The notes: generated by a model from the sequence alone, not told the origin. Numbered from the stretch's first letter, positions 11,328 through 22,539 are shown. The stretch: 64,000 nucleotides of DNA from Massilia arenae (GCF_008014745.1 NZ_VPFD01000004.1:371152-435151), one strand, 5' to 3'. Numbers and translations: made by a program.

Positions 11328-12581
11328 ATGACGCAACCTATTCCACCTTCACCCGCGCTGCCCAAAGCCCTCGGCCACATCCGCGTGCTCGACCTGTCGC
11401 GCGTGCTGGCCGGCCCCTGGTGCTCGCAGAACCTGGCCGACCTCGGCGCCGACGTGATCAAGATCGAGCGCCCCGGCGCCGGCGACGACACCCGCGCCTG
11501 GGGTCCGCCGTATGCAAAGGATGCGCAGGGTAACGACACGCTTGAAGCCGCCTACTACCTGTCAGCAAACCGCGGCAAGCGCTCGCTCACGGTCGATATC
11601 GCGAGCAGCGAAGGCCAGGCCCTGCTGCGCGAGCTGGTGCTGCATTGCGACGTGGTGCTCGAGAACTTCAAGGTCGGCCACCTCAAACGCTACGGCCTCG
11701 ACTATGCATCGCTCAAGGAAATCAGGCCCGACCTGGTCTATTGCTCGATCACCGGCTTCGGACAGGACGGCCCCTATGCCCACCGCGCCGGCTACGACTT
11801 CCTGATCCAGGGCATGGGCGGCCTGATGTCGGTCACAGGCGAGCGCGACGACCTGCCTGGCGGCGGTCCGCAAAAGGCCGGCGTCGCCCTCACCGACCTG
11901 ATGACCGGCATGTATGCCACGGTGGCCGTGCTGGCCGCCCTCACCCACCGCGACCGCACGGGCGAAGGCCAGCACATCGACATGGCGCTGCTCGATACGC
12001 AGGTGGCGATGCTGGCCAATGTCGGCAGCAATTATCTCAACAGCGGCAAGCCGCCCAAGCGCTGGGGCAATGCCCACGCCAATATCGTGCCTTACCAGAC
12101 CTTCGCGTGCGAGGACGGCCACCTGATCGTCGCCACCGGCAACGACGGCCAGTACCAGAAGTTCGTCGAGGCCGGCGGTCGGCCAGACCTGGCGGGCGAT
12201 CCGCGCTTCGCCACCAATCCGCTGCGCGTGCAGAACCGCGAGCTGCTGGTGCCGCTGCTGGCCGAAATGGTCAAGCGCAAAAAGCGCGACGAATGGATCG
12301 CGCTGCTGGAAGAAAAAGGCGTGCCTTGCGGGCCGATCAACGACGTCGGCGAAGTGTTCGCGAACGAGCAGGTGCAAGCGCGCGCGATGGCGATCGACCT
12401 GCCGCATCCGAGCGCGGGCCAGGTCAAGCTGGTGCGCAATCCGATCCGGATGTCGGCCACGCCGGCAACCAGCGGGATGGCCCCGCCCCTGCTGGGCCAG
12501 CACACGACAGAAGTATTGCGCGAAGTGCTGGGCAGGAGCGAGGAAGAGATCGCGGCCTTGCGCGAACGGGGTGTGATTTAA
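11328..12581 (+). CDS. CaiB/BaiF family CoA-transferase
   Basis: Class III CoA-transferase that moves CoA between carboxylic acids; the pair of acids is not determined here. The protein has 417 residues, full length. It shows the N-terminal LDLSRVLAGPWCSQNLADLGADVIKIE block, the family FGQDGPY loop, the catalytic Asp in AGYDFLIQGMGG (near residue 155-165) and the C-terminal PCGPIND block. It stands alone with no obvious degradation genes beside it. The next gene is convergent and begins 3 bases after its stop. Confidence 0.92.
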   Translation: MTQPIPPSPALPKALGHIRVLDLSRVLAGPWCSQNLADLGADVIKIERPGAGDDTRAWGPPYAKDAQGNDTLEAAYYLSANRGKRSLTVDIASSEGQALLRELVLHCDVVLENFKVGHLKRYGLDYASLKEIRPDLVYCSITGFGQDGPYAHRAGYDFLIQGMGGLMSVTGERDDLPGGGPQKAGVALTDLMTGMYATVAVLAALTHRDRTGEGQHIDMALLDTQVAMLANVGSNYLNSGKPPKRWGNAHANIVPYQTFACEDGHLIVATGNDGQYQKFVEAGGRPDLAGDPRFATNPLRVQNRELLVPLLAEMVKRKKRDEWIALLEEKGVPCGPINDVGEVFANEQVQARAMAIDLPHPSAGQVKLVRNPIRMSATPATSGMAPPLLGQHTTEVLREVLGRSEEEIAALRERGVI

Positions 12582-12584
12582 AAC

Positions 12585-12908
12585 TTAGTGCAGCTGGTGC
12601 TTCAGGTTCGACAGTTCGTCGTGCACGCGCACGATGACGGATTGCACTTGCGGTGACGGACGGGTCGAGGTGCAGACGCGCTTGGCCTCGTCGCCCATGG
12701 CTTCCAGGTCGTCGATGGCCTGGATCATGCTCGACTGGTCGTTCGACTGCATGACGCTTTGCGCGCGCCCGGCTTCCTCGGCGATCTTGTGGATGCAGTC
12801 GCGGATTTCGCTGGGGACGCTCCCGTCACTCTGGCAGACCTGCTCGGCCTGGTTCACGACTTGCTGGACGCTTTTAAAGCGTTGCTGGATTTCGGCAGTT
12901 TGCAGCAT
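12585..12908 (-). CDS. Hypothetical helical protein, 107 aa
   Basis: ATG 12908 is chosen because AGGAGGG lies just before it; the 24 residues upstream in the frame are not credible. The product is almost all helix, with two Cys in the N-terminal half (EQVCQSDG, IRDCIHK) and one further on (KRVCTSTRP). I do not recognise a named domain. There is no signal peptide, so it is cytoplasmic. It is convergent with the CoA-transferase gene, and the LysR gene lies upstream on the same strand at 126 bases. Confidence 0.75.
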   Translation of the reverse strand: MLQTAEIQQRFKSVQQVVNQAEQVCQSDGSVPSEIRDCIHKIAEEAGRAQSVMQSNDQSSMIQAIDDLEAMGDEAKRVCTSTRPSPQVQSVIVRVHDELSNLKHQLH

Positions 12909-13034
12909 GATGCCCTCCTGAAAAATGCGTGGAAAAACCACTGGAGCCTTCCAGCTTAGGATGGATCCCTGGTTTATCAAGCATCGATTTCGCCTGTTCC
13001 GCGGGACAATGACGGTGCGTTCCCATTAGCACTT

Positions 13035-13949
13035 TTATGTCATCGACTCCGACAGCGCCGCGCGCAAGACGTCGACCAGCTCGCGCACGCGCGGCACGTC
13101 CTGTTTCGCCTTCGGCCACACCACATGCATCGTCAAGCCAGGCGTCGCATAGTCCGGCAGCACCTCGACCAGGCTGCCGTCCTTTAGATGGCGCTCGATC
13201 AGCCAGGTCGACATCTGGGCGATGCCGAGCCCCGCCACGGTCAGGCCGGCCTGGACTTCGGCGTCGCCAGTAACGATCCGCGCGTCGAATGCACGCTGTT
13301 CGACCAGGGCGTTGCCGCGCCGGATCAGCAAGGGACTGACGCGGCTGTCGGCCTTGCCGTACATGATCACCGCATGTTCCCCCAGCGCTTCGACCGAGGC
13401 CGGCGCGCCGTGCGCCGCGAGGTAGGAAGGCGCCGCGCAAAACACCTTGCGGTCCTGGCCCAGCAGGCAATGGCCGAGCGCAGGCGACCAGGCTTCCGGG
13501 CTGCCGATGCGCACCGTCACATCGATGCCTTCGTCCTCGAGGTCGACATAGCGGTCGGTGAAGGACAGCACCGGCTTGATGCGCGGATAACGCTGCAGGA
13601 AAGCCGTCAATACCGGCAGTACCACCAGGCGTCCGTAGGTGGCCGGCAGGTCGACCCGCAACCGTCCGGCCAGCAGCTCGCCCTCGGCGTGCAAGGCATG
13701 CTCGGCTTCCTCGAGCTCGCCCAGCACCCGGGTGCAGGCGGCCAGGAAACGGGTTCCGGCGTCGGTCAGCGCCAGCCGGCGCGTGCTGCGCTCGAACAGG
13801 CGCGCGTCCAGGCGTGCCTCGAGGCGGGCGATGGCCTTGCCGACGGCCGAGCCGGTCAGGCGCAGGCGCTCGGCTGCGCGGATGAAGCTGCCGGCCTGGG
13901 CCACGGCCACGAAGACATCGACGCCTTTCAGGCGTTCACTATTTTGCAT
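13035..13949 (-). CDS. LysR family transcriptional regulator
   Basis: 304 residues, the usual LTTR length. The winged helix-turn-helix is at residues 5-64 (FVAVAQAGSFIRAAERLRLTG, then VGKAIARLEARL). The effector-binding domain begins near residue 90 with GRLRVDLPATYG. It belongs to the subgroup with an RSTRRLALTDAG segment. It is divergent from the MFS gene at 14054, across a 104-base gap. The classical LTTR arrangement suggests it controls that transporter; the inducer is unknown. Confidence 0.93.
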   Translation of the reverse strand: MQNSERLKGVDVFVAVAQAGSFIRAAERLRLTGSAVGKAIARLEARLDARLFERSTRRLALTDAGTRFLAACTRVLGELEEAEHALHAEGELLAGRLRVDLPATYGRLVVLPVLTAFLQRYPRIKPVLSFTDRYVDLEDEGIDVTVRIGSPEAWSPALGHCLLGQDRKVFCAAPSYLAAHGAPASVEALGEHAVIMYGKADSRVSPLLIRRGNALVEQRAFDARIVTGDAEVQAGLTVAGLGIAQMSTWLIERHLKDGSLVEVLPDYATPGLTMHVVWPKAKQDVPRVRELVDVLRAALSESMT

Positions 13950-14053
13950 GATCGATTACGGAAAAATATTCCGCTAAGTATAGAAAAAATGCCCGAGATA
14001 GGAAATGGCATTTCAAATAGGATGGCGACCCGCTCAATCCCAATAAGAACATC

Positions 14054-15247
14054 ATGTCCCAATCACCCTCCGCGCTTGCGCAGCCGGCCCCGGCATCCTC
14101 ATCGTCCGGCGCGCTGTCGATATTGATCCTGGCGATCGCCGCCTTCGTCATCGTCACCACCGAATTCCTGATCGTCGGCCTGCTGCCGGCCTTGTCGCGC
14201 GACCTCGGCATCTCGATCTCGCTCGCCGGCCAGCTGGTGACCTTGTTCGCTTTCACCGTGATGCTGTTCGGTCCACCGCTGACGGCCTGGCTGTCGCACC
14301 TGGACCGCAAGGCGCTGTTCATCGGCGTGCTGGTCGTGTTCGCGCTGTCCAATGCCCTGGCCGCGCTGGCGCCCAATATCTGGGTGCTGGCGCTGGCGCG
14401 CTTCATTCCGGCGCTGGCGCTGCCGGTGTTCTGGGGCACCGCCAGCGAGACCGCGGCCGAACTGGCCGGCCCCGACAAGGCCGGGCAAGGCGTGGCGCGG
14501 GTCTACCTCGGCATCTCGGCTGCCCTACTGTTCGGCATCCCGCTCGGCACCATCGCTGCCAACAGCATCGGCTGGCGCAATGCGTTCTGGATCCTGGCCG
14601 CGCTGTCGCTGGCGATGGCGCTGGCACTGCTGTTCCTGATGCCGGCGGTGGCCCGCGCCAAACGCGTGGACTTCCGTTCCCAGGCGCGCCTGTTCCGCGA
14701 GCCCTATTTTTTGGCCAACGTCGGCCTGTCGATCCTGGTATTTACCGCCATGTTCGCCGCCTACACCTACCTGGCCGACATTCTCGAGCGGGTGGCCGGC
14801 GTGGCGCCGCTGGACGTCGGCTGGTGGCTGATGGGCTTCGGCGCGATCGGCCTGATCGGCAACTGGGCGGGCGGCAAGGTGGTCGACCGCGCGCCGTTGA
14901 AGGCCACGGCGCTGTTCTCGGGTCTCCTGGCGCTGGCGATGGCGCTGGCGGTGCCCACCGCCGGCTCGACGATTTTGTTCTGCGCGGTGCTGGCGCTATG
15001 GGGCATCGCATACACGGCGCTGTTCCCGATCTGCCAGGTAAGGGTGATGAAATCGGCCACCCACTCGCAGGCGCTGGCCGGCACCATCAATGTGTCCGCC
15101 GCGAATGCTGGCATCGGCATCGGCGCCATGCTGGGCGGCGCGGCGATTCCGCTGCTTGGCCTGGACAAGATCGGCTATATCGCGGCCGGCTTCGCGTTGC
15201 TGGCCGTGCTGCTGGCGCCGCTGGTGGCGCGCCTGCGCCGGAGTTAA
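14054..15247 (+). CDS. MFS efflux transporter
   Basis: 397 residues with about 12 predicted membrane helices in the inner membrane. The N-terminal segment (FVIVTTEFLIVGLLPALSRDLGIS) and the following helices match the AraJ/PbuE-like drug, sugar and purine efflux branch. The substrate cannot be read from sequence. It is divergent from a LysR gene that probably regulates it. The start has no strong ribosome site, but the position matches the family. Confidence 0.9.
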   Translation: MSQSPSALAQPAPASSSSGALSILILAIAAFVIVTTEFLIVGLLPALSRDLGISISLAGQLVTLFAFTVMLFGPPLTAWLSHLDRKALFIGVLVVFALSNALAALAPNIWVLALARFIPALALPVFWGTASETAAELAGPDKAGQGVARVYLGISAALLFGIPLGTIAANSIGWRNAFWILAALSLAMALALLFLMPAVARAKRVDFRSQARLFREPYFLANVGLSILVFTAMFAAYTYLADILERVAGVAPLDVGWWLMGFGAIGLIGNWAGGKVVDRAPLKATALFSGLLALAMALAVPTAGSTILFCAVLALWGIAYTALFPICQVRVMKSATHSQALAGTINVSAANAGIGIGAMLGGAAIPLLGLDKIGYIAAGFALLAVLLAPLVARLRRS

Positions 15248-15310
15248 TGCATCTCCACAACGTGACGGCATTCCCGCCGACACGAATTACGTGACTTCCA
15301 CCACGCCGCA

Positions 15311-15341
15311 CACCTTGTGAAAATATTTTTTCCACAAGGTG
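15311..15341. terminator. 9-bp hairpin after the MFS gene
   Basis: CACCTTGTG (15311-15319) and CACAAGGTG (15333-15341) pair perfectly around an A/T-rich loop, 64 bases after the MFS stop. There is no T-tract after the stem; a weak or factor-assisted terminator is possible. Confidence 0.45.
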
Positions 15342-15450
15342 CATCCATTCCTGCATCTGGCGAGTAGTACAAGCGCCAACATTGCAGGCCGACCCGGCCG
15401 CGATGCGCTCCTAACGAATTCAAACAAGCAATTCTTACTGAGGACACATC

Positions 15451-17100
15451 ATGACCCAACCACAATTCGCCAAACTCGTTCTCGTTTCCTCGATCGCCCT
15501 GGCCCTGGCCGCCTGCGGCAGCAGCAGCGACGACCACCACTCCGACACGACGCCGACCACCCCGCCGCCGCCGGCCGCGACGGTCGGCGACGTGGTCGCC
15601 CTGACCGCCAGCAACCGCCTGGTCTCGTTCGACCGCGCCACGCCGGGCACCATCCGCAGCAATGTTCTGGTGACGGGGCTGCAGAGCGGCGAGAACCTGG
15701 TCGGCATCGACGTGCGTCCAGCCGACGGCATGCTGTACGGCGTAGGCTCGACCGGCCGTCTGTACACGCTGGACGCCGCCACCGGCGCCGCCACCAATAA
15801 ATCGCGCCTCGCCGCCGATGCCGCCGACACCACGGCACCGTTCACCGCCCTGGCCGGCGCCAGCTTCGGTGTCGATTTCAACCCGATGGCCGATCGCCTG
15901 CGCATCGTCAGCAATACCGGCCAGAGCCTGCGCATCAACGTCGACACCGGCGCCACGACCACCGACGGCAGCATCAACGGCGGCGCCGCCAATACCGCGA
16001 TCTCGGCCTCGGCGTATACCAATTCGTTCGCCGGCACCGGCTCGACCACGCTGTACGGCATCGACAGCGCCAACTCGACCCTGTACACCCAGAACCCGCC
16101 GAACGACGGCACCCTGGCCAAGCCGGTGCCGCTGGGCGTCACCATCGGCGCGGCGAACGGCTTCGACATCGATGCGCGCACGAATATGGGCTATATGGTC
16201 GCCACCGTCGGCGGCGCACGCAATCTGTATGGCGTGAACCTGGCCGCCACCAGCGCCCCGACCAACCTGATCGGCGCACTCGGCGTGACCGAAGACATCC
16301 GCGGCATCGCACTGCGCGGCGCCGCGGCGCCGGTCCTGCTGGGTCTCTCGGACGACAATCGCCTGCTGGGCTTCAAGATCGCTTCGCCCAACACCATCGA
16401 CACCAATGTCGCCATCACCGGCCTGGCGGGCGGCGAAACCCTGGTCGGCATCGACGTGCGGCCGAAGGACGGCATGCTGTACGGCCTGACCTCGACCGCG
16501 CGCCTGGTGACCATCGATCCGGCCACCGGCGCCGCCACCGTCAAGGCGACGCTCAGCGCCGACGCCGCCGACACCACCGCGCCTTACACCGCGATGCAGG
16601 GCACGACGTATGCGGTCGACTTCAACCCGGCCGCCGACCGCCTGCGCGTGATCAGCGACAGCGGCCAGAGCCTGCGCATCAACGTCGACACCGGCGCCAC
16701 TACCACTGACGGCAATATCAACCGCGCCGGCGTGGCGCCACGCGTCGTGGCCGCCGCCTACACCAACAGCATCCCGAATGCGGCCTCGACCCAGCTGTTC
16801 GACGTCGACGGCGCGAGTTCGGTGCTGGCGCTGCAAAATCCGCCGAACGACGGCACGCTGGTCAACGTCGGCGCGCTGGGCGTGACGGTGGCGGGCACCG
16901 GCGCCATGGACATCGGTGGCGGCGAGAACGGTCTGGTGCTGGCGGCGCTGCGCACCGCGGCCGGCGGTCCAAGCTCGCTGTACCGCGTCAACCTGACGAC
17001 CGGCGCGGCAACCCCGGTCAATGGCGCGGCGACGCCGGCGACTTCAGTGATCGGCAGTGGCAACCCAGGCGTGCGCGATATCGCGATCTGGCTGCGCTGA
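15451..17100 (+). CDS. DUF4394 lipoprotein with two tandem domains
   Basis: A 549-residue exported protein. The signal peptide ends in a lipobox (ALAAC, Cys near residue 21), then a Ser/Asp/His/Pro linker. Two copies of DUF4394 follow (about 45-290 and 297-545). Each has ENLVGIDVRP or ETLVGIDVRP, DGMLYG, a DFNP..DRLR motif, SLRINVDTGATTTDG and a PPNDGTL block. It probably folds as a beta-propeller-like lectin or receptor on the outer membrane; ligand unknown. GAGGACACATC precedes the ATG. A sigma/anti-sigma pair converges on it. Confidence 0.88.
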   Translation: MTQPQFAKLVLVSSIALALAACGSSSDDHHSDTTPTTPPPPAATVGDVVALTASNRLVSFDRATPGTIRSNVLVTGLQSGENLVGIDVRPADGMLYGVGSTGRLYTLDAATGAATNKSRLAADAADTTAPFTALAGASFGVDFNPMADRLRIVSNTGQSLRINVDTGATTTDGSINGGAANTAISASAYTNSFAGTGSTTLYGIDSANSTLYTQNPPNDGTLAKPVPLGVTIGAANGFDIDARTNMGYMVATVGGARNLYGVNLAATSAPTNLIGALGVTEDIRGIALRGAAAPVLLGLSDDNRLLGFKIASPNTIDTNVAITGLAGGETLVGIDVRPKDGMLYGLTSTARLVTIDPATGAATVKATLSADAADTTAPYTAMQGTTYAVDFNPAADRLRVISDSGQSLRINVDTGATTTDGNINRAGVAPRVVAAAYTNSIPNAASTQLFDVDGASSVLALQNPPNDGTLVNVGALGVTVAGTGAMDIGGGENGLVLAALRTAAGGPSSLYRVNLTTGAATPVNGAATPATSVIGSGNPGVRDIAIWLR

Positions 17101-17130
17101 TGATCCAGGCGGCAGCATGCGGGCTGCCGC

Positions 17131-17823
17131 CTAGATCCTGACCGCGCGCCCGATGTAGAGTATGGGCCCGGTCGGACGGCCGATCGGTGATCCGGCGGCC
17201 GGTTCCAGGGTGATTTCAAACAGCTGGTTCGGCACCACTTTCGGCAGGTTGGCGAGCTTGACCTCGACCGACTCTCCCGGCTTGACCAAGCCGAGCGAGA
17301 CCGGACCTTCCCAGTCGTCGGCCTTGGTCCACAGCTGCAACGCACGATCGGCCGGCACCTCGGTCGTAACCAGCGGATCCAGGCGCAGCGTGTCGTCGGC
17401 CACCAGCTCCAGCACCCAGCCCGGCCCCGCATTCTGCGGTGCGGCCAGCACCACCATATAGCGCGATTGCTCGACCTCGAACTGGCGCACGCCGACCACG
17501 GCGGCCATGATCGCGGCGGCCGCGAAGCCGCCGGCCGCCAGCGCGCGCCACAGGCCCAGGCGTTCCCACCAGCCCGGACGGACGGCCGCCGGTGCGGCTG
17601 CTGGCCCCAGGCTGCGCTCGATGCGCGGCCACAGGGCGGGGGGCGGCGCCACCGGCGCGACCAGCGCACTCAGGGGCATCAGCCGTTCTTCCCAATAGGC
17701 GACGGCGGCGCGCAGCGTGGCGTCGTTCGGCAGCATGGCATCCACCTCGCGGCGCCGTTCGCGCGACAGGGTGCCCAGCACGTATTCGCCGGCCAGCTCG
17801 TAGGGGTCGTGGACCGGATTCAT
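17131..17823 (-). CDS. Anti-sigma factor, RskA/anti-sigma-K type
   Basis: Membrane-anchored anti-sigma factor of 230 residues. The start is the ATG at 17823, which overlaps the sigma stop as ATGA; an ATG nine bases upstream is less likely. The N-terminal zinc-less anti-sigma domain has EYVLGTLSRERRREVDAM and WEERLMPLSALV. A membrane helix lies near residues 90-112, and the periplasmic RskA domain follows, with the typical VPADRALQLW and GKVEV-like sheet pattern. It would hold the upstream-encoded ECF sigma inactive at the membrane until a signal arrives. Confidence 0.93.
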   Translation of the reverse strand: MNPVHDPYELAGEYVLGTLSRERRREVDAMLPNDATLRAAVAYWEERLMPLSALVAPVAPPPALWPRIERSLGPAAAPAAVRPGWWERLGLWRALAAGGFAAAAIMAAVVGVRQFEVEQSRYMVVLAAPQNAGPGWVLELVADDTLRLDPLVTTEVPADRALQLWTKADDWEGPVSLGLVKPGESVEVKLANLPKVVPNQLFEITLEPAAGSPIGRPTGPILYIGRAVRI

Positions 17824-18377
17824 ACCATGCACTCCCGCAGCGCGCTCATGCCGCGCTTGATCCAGGCCTTGACCGTCCCCAGCGGCGACTTGAGGCGTTC
17901 GGCGATCTCGCTGTGCGAGAAGCCATCCACATAGGCGTGCAGGATGCTGTTGCGCTTGGCGACGTCGAGCCGGCTCAGGCAGTCGTGCAGGCGCCCCATG
18001 TCCTGGCGCAGTTCGAAGGCGTCCTGCATGCCGGGATCGAAGGCATCCGTGCCCAGGGCATCGAACGCCTCTTCGTCGACGTTGATTTCGCGGGCGCCGT
18101 CGCGCACCGCGTCGAGCGCCGCGTGACGCACCACGGTGTACATCCAGCCGCGGCCCGAACCGCGGGTGGCGTCGAAGCCGGCGGCGCGGGTCCAGATGCT
18201 CACGAAGGCGTCGTGCAGCACATCCTCGGCCGCCTGGCGTTCGCGCACGATGCGCAGGGCGACGCCCAGCAGGCGCGGGCTTTCCTGATCATACAGGCGG
18301 CGCAGGGCTTGCCGGTCGCCGCGCGCGCAGGCAGCGAGGTGCGCTTCATAGTCGAAGTGGTCGGGTGCAGTCGTCAC
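17820..18377 (-). CDS. ECF RNA polymerase sigma factor, SigK-like
   Basis: About 185 residues from the GTG at 18377; an ATG at 18464 would add 29 poorly conserved residues. Region 2 is around residues 20-90 (YDQESPRLLGVALRIV, DVLHDAFVSIW, GWMYTVVRHAALD). Region 4 is at 125-180, with the helix-turn-helix HSEIAERLKSPLGTVKAWIKRG. The stop overlaps the anti-sigma start by four bases, so the two are translationally coupled. Genes for such pairs usually include their own targets; no ECF promoter was identified here. Confidence 0.93.
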   Translation of the reverse strand: MTTAPDHFDYEAHLAACARGDRQALRRLYDQESPRLLGVALRIVRERQAAEDVLHDAFVSIWTRAAGFDATRGSGRGWMYTVVRHAALDAVRDGAREINVDEEAFDALGTDAFDPGMQDAFELRQDMGRLHDCLSRLDVAKRNSILHAYVDGFSHSEIAERLKSPLGTVKAWIKRGMSALRECMV

Positions 18378-18473
18378 GATGGGCCGTTCTCGGGTGGATG
18401 GTCCGGGACCTGCCGGCTCCCGATGAGCGGCAATTATAGTTGGGCAAGTGAAAGCGGCTTGCACGCTTGCGCG

Positions 18474-18773
18474 TCAGTGGACCTTCGCCGCCCCGCCGTC
18501 GCCCTGGCGCTGGCGGTCGAGGGCCTGGCCGACGCTGATCGCCAGCTCGGCCAGCTGGAAGGGTTTGCGCAGCACCACGCCATCGCCGATCACCTGCTCG
18601 ATCGCCTTCATGTCGGCGTAGCCGGTGGCGATGATCGTCGGCAGGCCGGGGAACATCGCGCGCGTGCGCTGCACCAGTTCGGCGCCGGTCATGCCCGGCA
18701 TCAGGTAGTCGGTAATCAAGAGGTCGGGCCGCTCGGCGTGCAGCGCACAGAGGCCCGCCTCGCCATCGGGCGC
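18474..18773 (-). pseudogene. Detached C-terminal part of the receiver domain
   Basis: This stretch is in the same frame as the kinase at 18774-20204 and continues it after a TAG at 18776-18774. It encodes the phospho-acceptor Asp (LLITDYLMPGM), the ATGY switch threonine and the conserved Lys (VLRKPFQ). A TTG at 18719 could start an 81-residue piece, but that would lack the first beta strand. It has no ribosome site. It is best read as the lost tail of the hybrid kinase. Confidence 0.75.
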
Positions 18774-20190
<1,417 letters not shown>

Positions 20191-20204
<14 letters not shown>

Positions 20205-21669
20205 GCCCGGCCTGCGCCATCAGCGGCGTTTCGCCGCGGTAGGTTGGCATACCCGACAATACACCCTCGAACCCGTCCAGCGCCGCGCCGATGACCACCC
20301 CGCCCTGGCCCAGCAGCAGCTCGTGGATCGTCGTGGCATGTTCCGTGGTGCGGCTCTTGATCACGCTGATCGCGCGCCGCACCTTGCCGCCCGCCTCGAA
20401 GAAACGCAGCAGCACCGTGCTGTCGCTCAGATAGCTCAGGTCGACGTCGGTGCGCGCCTCGGTCATCAGGCCGTGCTGGCCGAGGATCATCATCGTGGTC
20501 ACGCCCTGCTGGTTCAGGTAGGACAACAGTTCGTGCATCTGCAGGACCAGGTAGTGCTCGCCCGGCATCGCCTGCAGATAGGCATTCAGGCTGTCGATGA
20601 CGATGAAGCGGCTGTGGCGCTGGTCGACCGCGTCGCGCAGCTTCTGGGCGAATTCGCCGGGCGACAGCTCGGCCGGATCGAAGTGGTCGATGGTGAGCTG
20701 GCCATTGCCGAGATAGGGACGCAGGTCGAGACCGAGCTGGATACTGCGGGCGAAGAAGGTGCCGAGCCCCTCGTCGAACAGGTAATACGATGCCTTCTCG
20801 CCGCGCTGCAGCGCTGACAGCAGGCAGCGCGTCGACAGCGTCGTCTTGCCGATGCCGGACGGTCCCACCAGCAGGGTATTCGTGCCGCGCACCAGCCCGC
20901 CGCCGAGCAGCGCATCGAGGTCGTCCGAACCGCTGGAGCTGACCTGCGGCGTGAAATCGCGCACGTGTTCGGCCGCGACCAGGCGCGGATACATGACGAT
21001 GCCGCCGGTGTCGAGCGCGTAGTCGTGGAAGCCGCCGCGGAAGCGGATGCCACGCATCTTGAGGACGTTGACCCGGCGCCGCTCCTTGCCGTAATCCCTG
21101 GTGATCTGCTCCAGGCTGATGACGCCATGGGCCAGGCTGTGCAGGTGCTGGTCGGATTCGGCGGTCTTGTCGTCGAGCAGCAGCACGGTGCAGTCGCGCG
21201 CCGAGAAGAACTGCTTGAGCGACAGGATCTGGCGCCGGTAGCGCAACGGGTTCTGGGCCAGCAGGCGCACCTCGGACAGGCTGTCGAACACGATGCGCAT
21301 CGGACGCAGGGCGTCGACCTGGTCCATCACCTTGCGCGTCGTTTCACCCAGTTCGACTTCGGACGGGTGAAACACCGACTGCTGCGAATCGGGATCGAGG
21401 TCGTCGTCGCCTGCCAGCTCGACAATCGCCAGGGCGCCCAGGTCCCAGCCATGGCTGTGGCCGACCGCGACCAGCTCGTCGGTGGTCTCGGACAAGGTGA
21501 TGTACATCCCGCTCTCGCCCCGGGCGACGCCGTCGAGCAGGAATTGCAGGCCGAGCGTGGTCTTGCCGGCGCCGGGAGAACCCTCCACCAGGTACAGGCG
21601 TTTTGGCGTCAGGCCGCCACCCAGGATATCGTCGAGACCGGGAATGCCGGTCGAAGTGCGGTCGTTCAT
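20191..21669 (-). CDS. KaiC-like double RecA ATPase
   Basis: 492 residues with two RecA-type domains, like cyanobacterial KaiC. Walker A1 is GSPGAGKTT (residues 30-38), Walker A2 is GPSGIGKTT (near 267). Walker B-like strands are VLLLDDK in the first domain and RFIVIDSL in the second. KaiC homologues outside cyanobacteria act in stress or signalling rather than as clocks. No kaiB is present in the window. The partner here is the overlapping hybrid kinase gene, which suggests joint signalling. The -10 TATAAT for the operon is at 21801-21796. Confidence 0.92.
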
Positions 21670-21795
21670 GAAGTGCAGCCCTGGCTGTAGGCCGGTTCAC
21701 GCGCATCCGCGCCTGCGCACGAGAAACGGGATGGGGACGGCCTGGATGGAAAGTGTCGCGCGCGGTGCAGCTACGGCGCAACGGATATTGCTGGG

Positions 21796-21801
21796 ATTAT
21801 A
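21796..21801 (-). promoter_or_regulatory. -10 box for the kaiC-like/kinase operon
   Basis: Perfect TATAAT on the minus strand, 127 bases before the ATG at 21669. No strong -35 is visible. Confidence 0.5.
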
Positions 21802-22187
21802 TCCTCATCAAGGCTGGGCCGGGACAGCACAGCGCCAACCGTGCTACACTATCGCTTGTGCGGCATCGATCAAGCCCCTTGCGCTCGCGCGATGGGCTGG
21901 CGACACGAGATTGCCTCTGGTAATTCCTGATTCCGTCCCCATATTGTGTTCCGGCGGACGAATACTGCGCCAGCAGCGCAGCCCTGAAGCGCGACGCGGA
22001 ACGCGGGCCGTCGCACCCAACGAAGTAACCGTCATACCTGACATCGAATTGAAGCCGGCCGCGTGTGCGGGCTTTCTCATTCCCCGGCATGGCGCCTGCG
22101 CCGCGCCGCCCCGGTCACCTTACATAGCCCGCTTGCGCGGGCCGTCTCACCCGCCGGCCCGGGCGCCTTTGCGCCAGGCCGGCCAGA

Positions 22188-22193
22188 TATACT
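22188..22193 (+). promoter_or_regulatory. -10 box for infA
   Basis: TATACT lies 27 bases before the infA ATG, with a GGCGC/GCGCC hairpin just upstream at about 22162-22175. The -35 is not clear. Confidence 0.5.
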
Positions 22194-22220
22194 CGTATTC
22201 AATCTAACAGGAGCCCAATC

Positions 22221-22490
22221 ATGGCAAAAGAAGAACTCATCGAAATGAATGGCGTCGTCTCTGAAGTGCTGCCCGATTCGCGTTATCGCGTCGATTGCGA
22301 AAACGGCCACAAGCTGATCGCCTACACTTCCGGCAAGATGCGCAAGAACCACATCCGCATCATCGCCGGCGACCAGGTCAGCCTGGAACTCTCGCCCTAC
22401 GACCTGAGCAAGGGCCGCATCACCTTCCGTCACCTCGGCAAGACCGGCACCGGTCCACGCCCTCCGGTGAACCGCGCGGCACGCCGCTGA
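22221..22490 (+). CDS. infA: Translation initiation factor IF-1
   Basis: Single OB-fold protein that binds the ribosomal A site during initiation. The conserved core is present ([61 protein letters not shown]). At 89 residues it is longer than the 72-residue core form; the extra Pro/Arg-rich tail ([12 protein letters not shown]) is typical of the second infA copy of many Burkholderiales. A ribosome site ACAGGAG precedes the ATG. A strong terminator follows at 22516, so it is monocistronic. Confidence 0.96.
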   Translation: MAKEELIEMNGVVSEVLPDSRYRVDCENGHKLIAYTSGKMRKNHIRIIAGDQVSLELSPYDLSKGRITFRHLGKTGTGPRPPVNRAARR

Positions 22491-22515
22491 TCGGCGCACC
22501 GCCCATCGGTAACAG

Positions 22516-22539
22516 ACGCCACGCCCAGCGTGGCGTTTT
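22516..22539 (+). terminator. Intrinsic terminator of infA
   Basis: ACGCCACGC pairs perfectly with GCGTGGCGT across a CCA loop and is followed by TTTC. It ends 26 to 50 bases after the infA stop. Confidence 0.85.

Larger units (their letters stand above)
21670..22220. other. Long gene-free region between kaiC-like gene and infA
   Basis: No credible protein gene is seen in these 551 bases. The divergent promoter pair at its left end comprises TATAAT on the minus strand (21801-21796) and, on the plus strand, GGGACA (21821-21826) and TACACT (21845-21850) with 18 bases between. A hairpin AAGC..GCTT with an inner CCGC/GCGG at about 22052-22074 is followed by TTCTC and could end a short transcript. 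So a small RNA or a long infA leader is possible. Confidence 0.4.

Noticed and set aside
18474..18719. Independent small response regulator
   Set aside because: It lacks the first strand and acidic residues of a receiver, has no ribosome site, and continues the kinase frame after a single TAG.
21797..22090. Open frames in the gap between the kaiC-like gene and infA
   Set aside because: Composition is Arg/Ala/Ser-rich without structure, there is no ribosome site, and promoter elements lie inside them.
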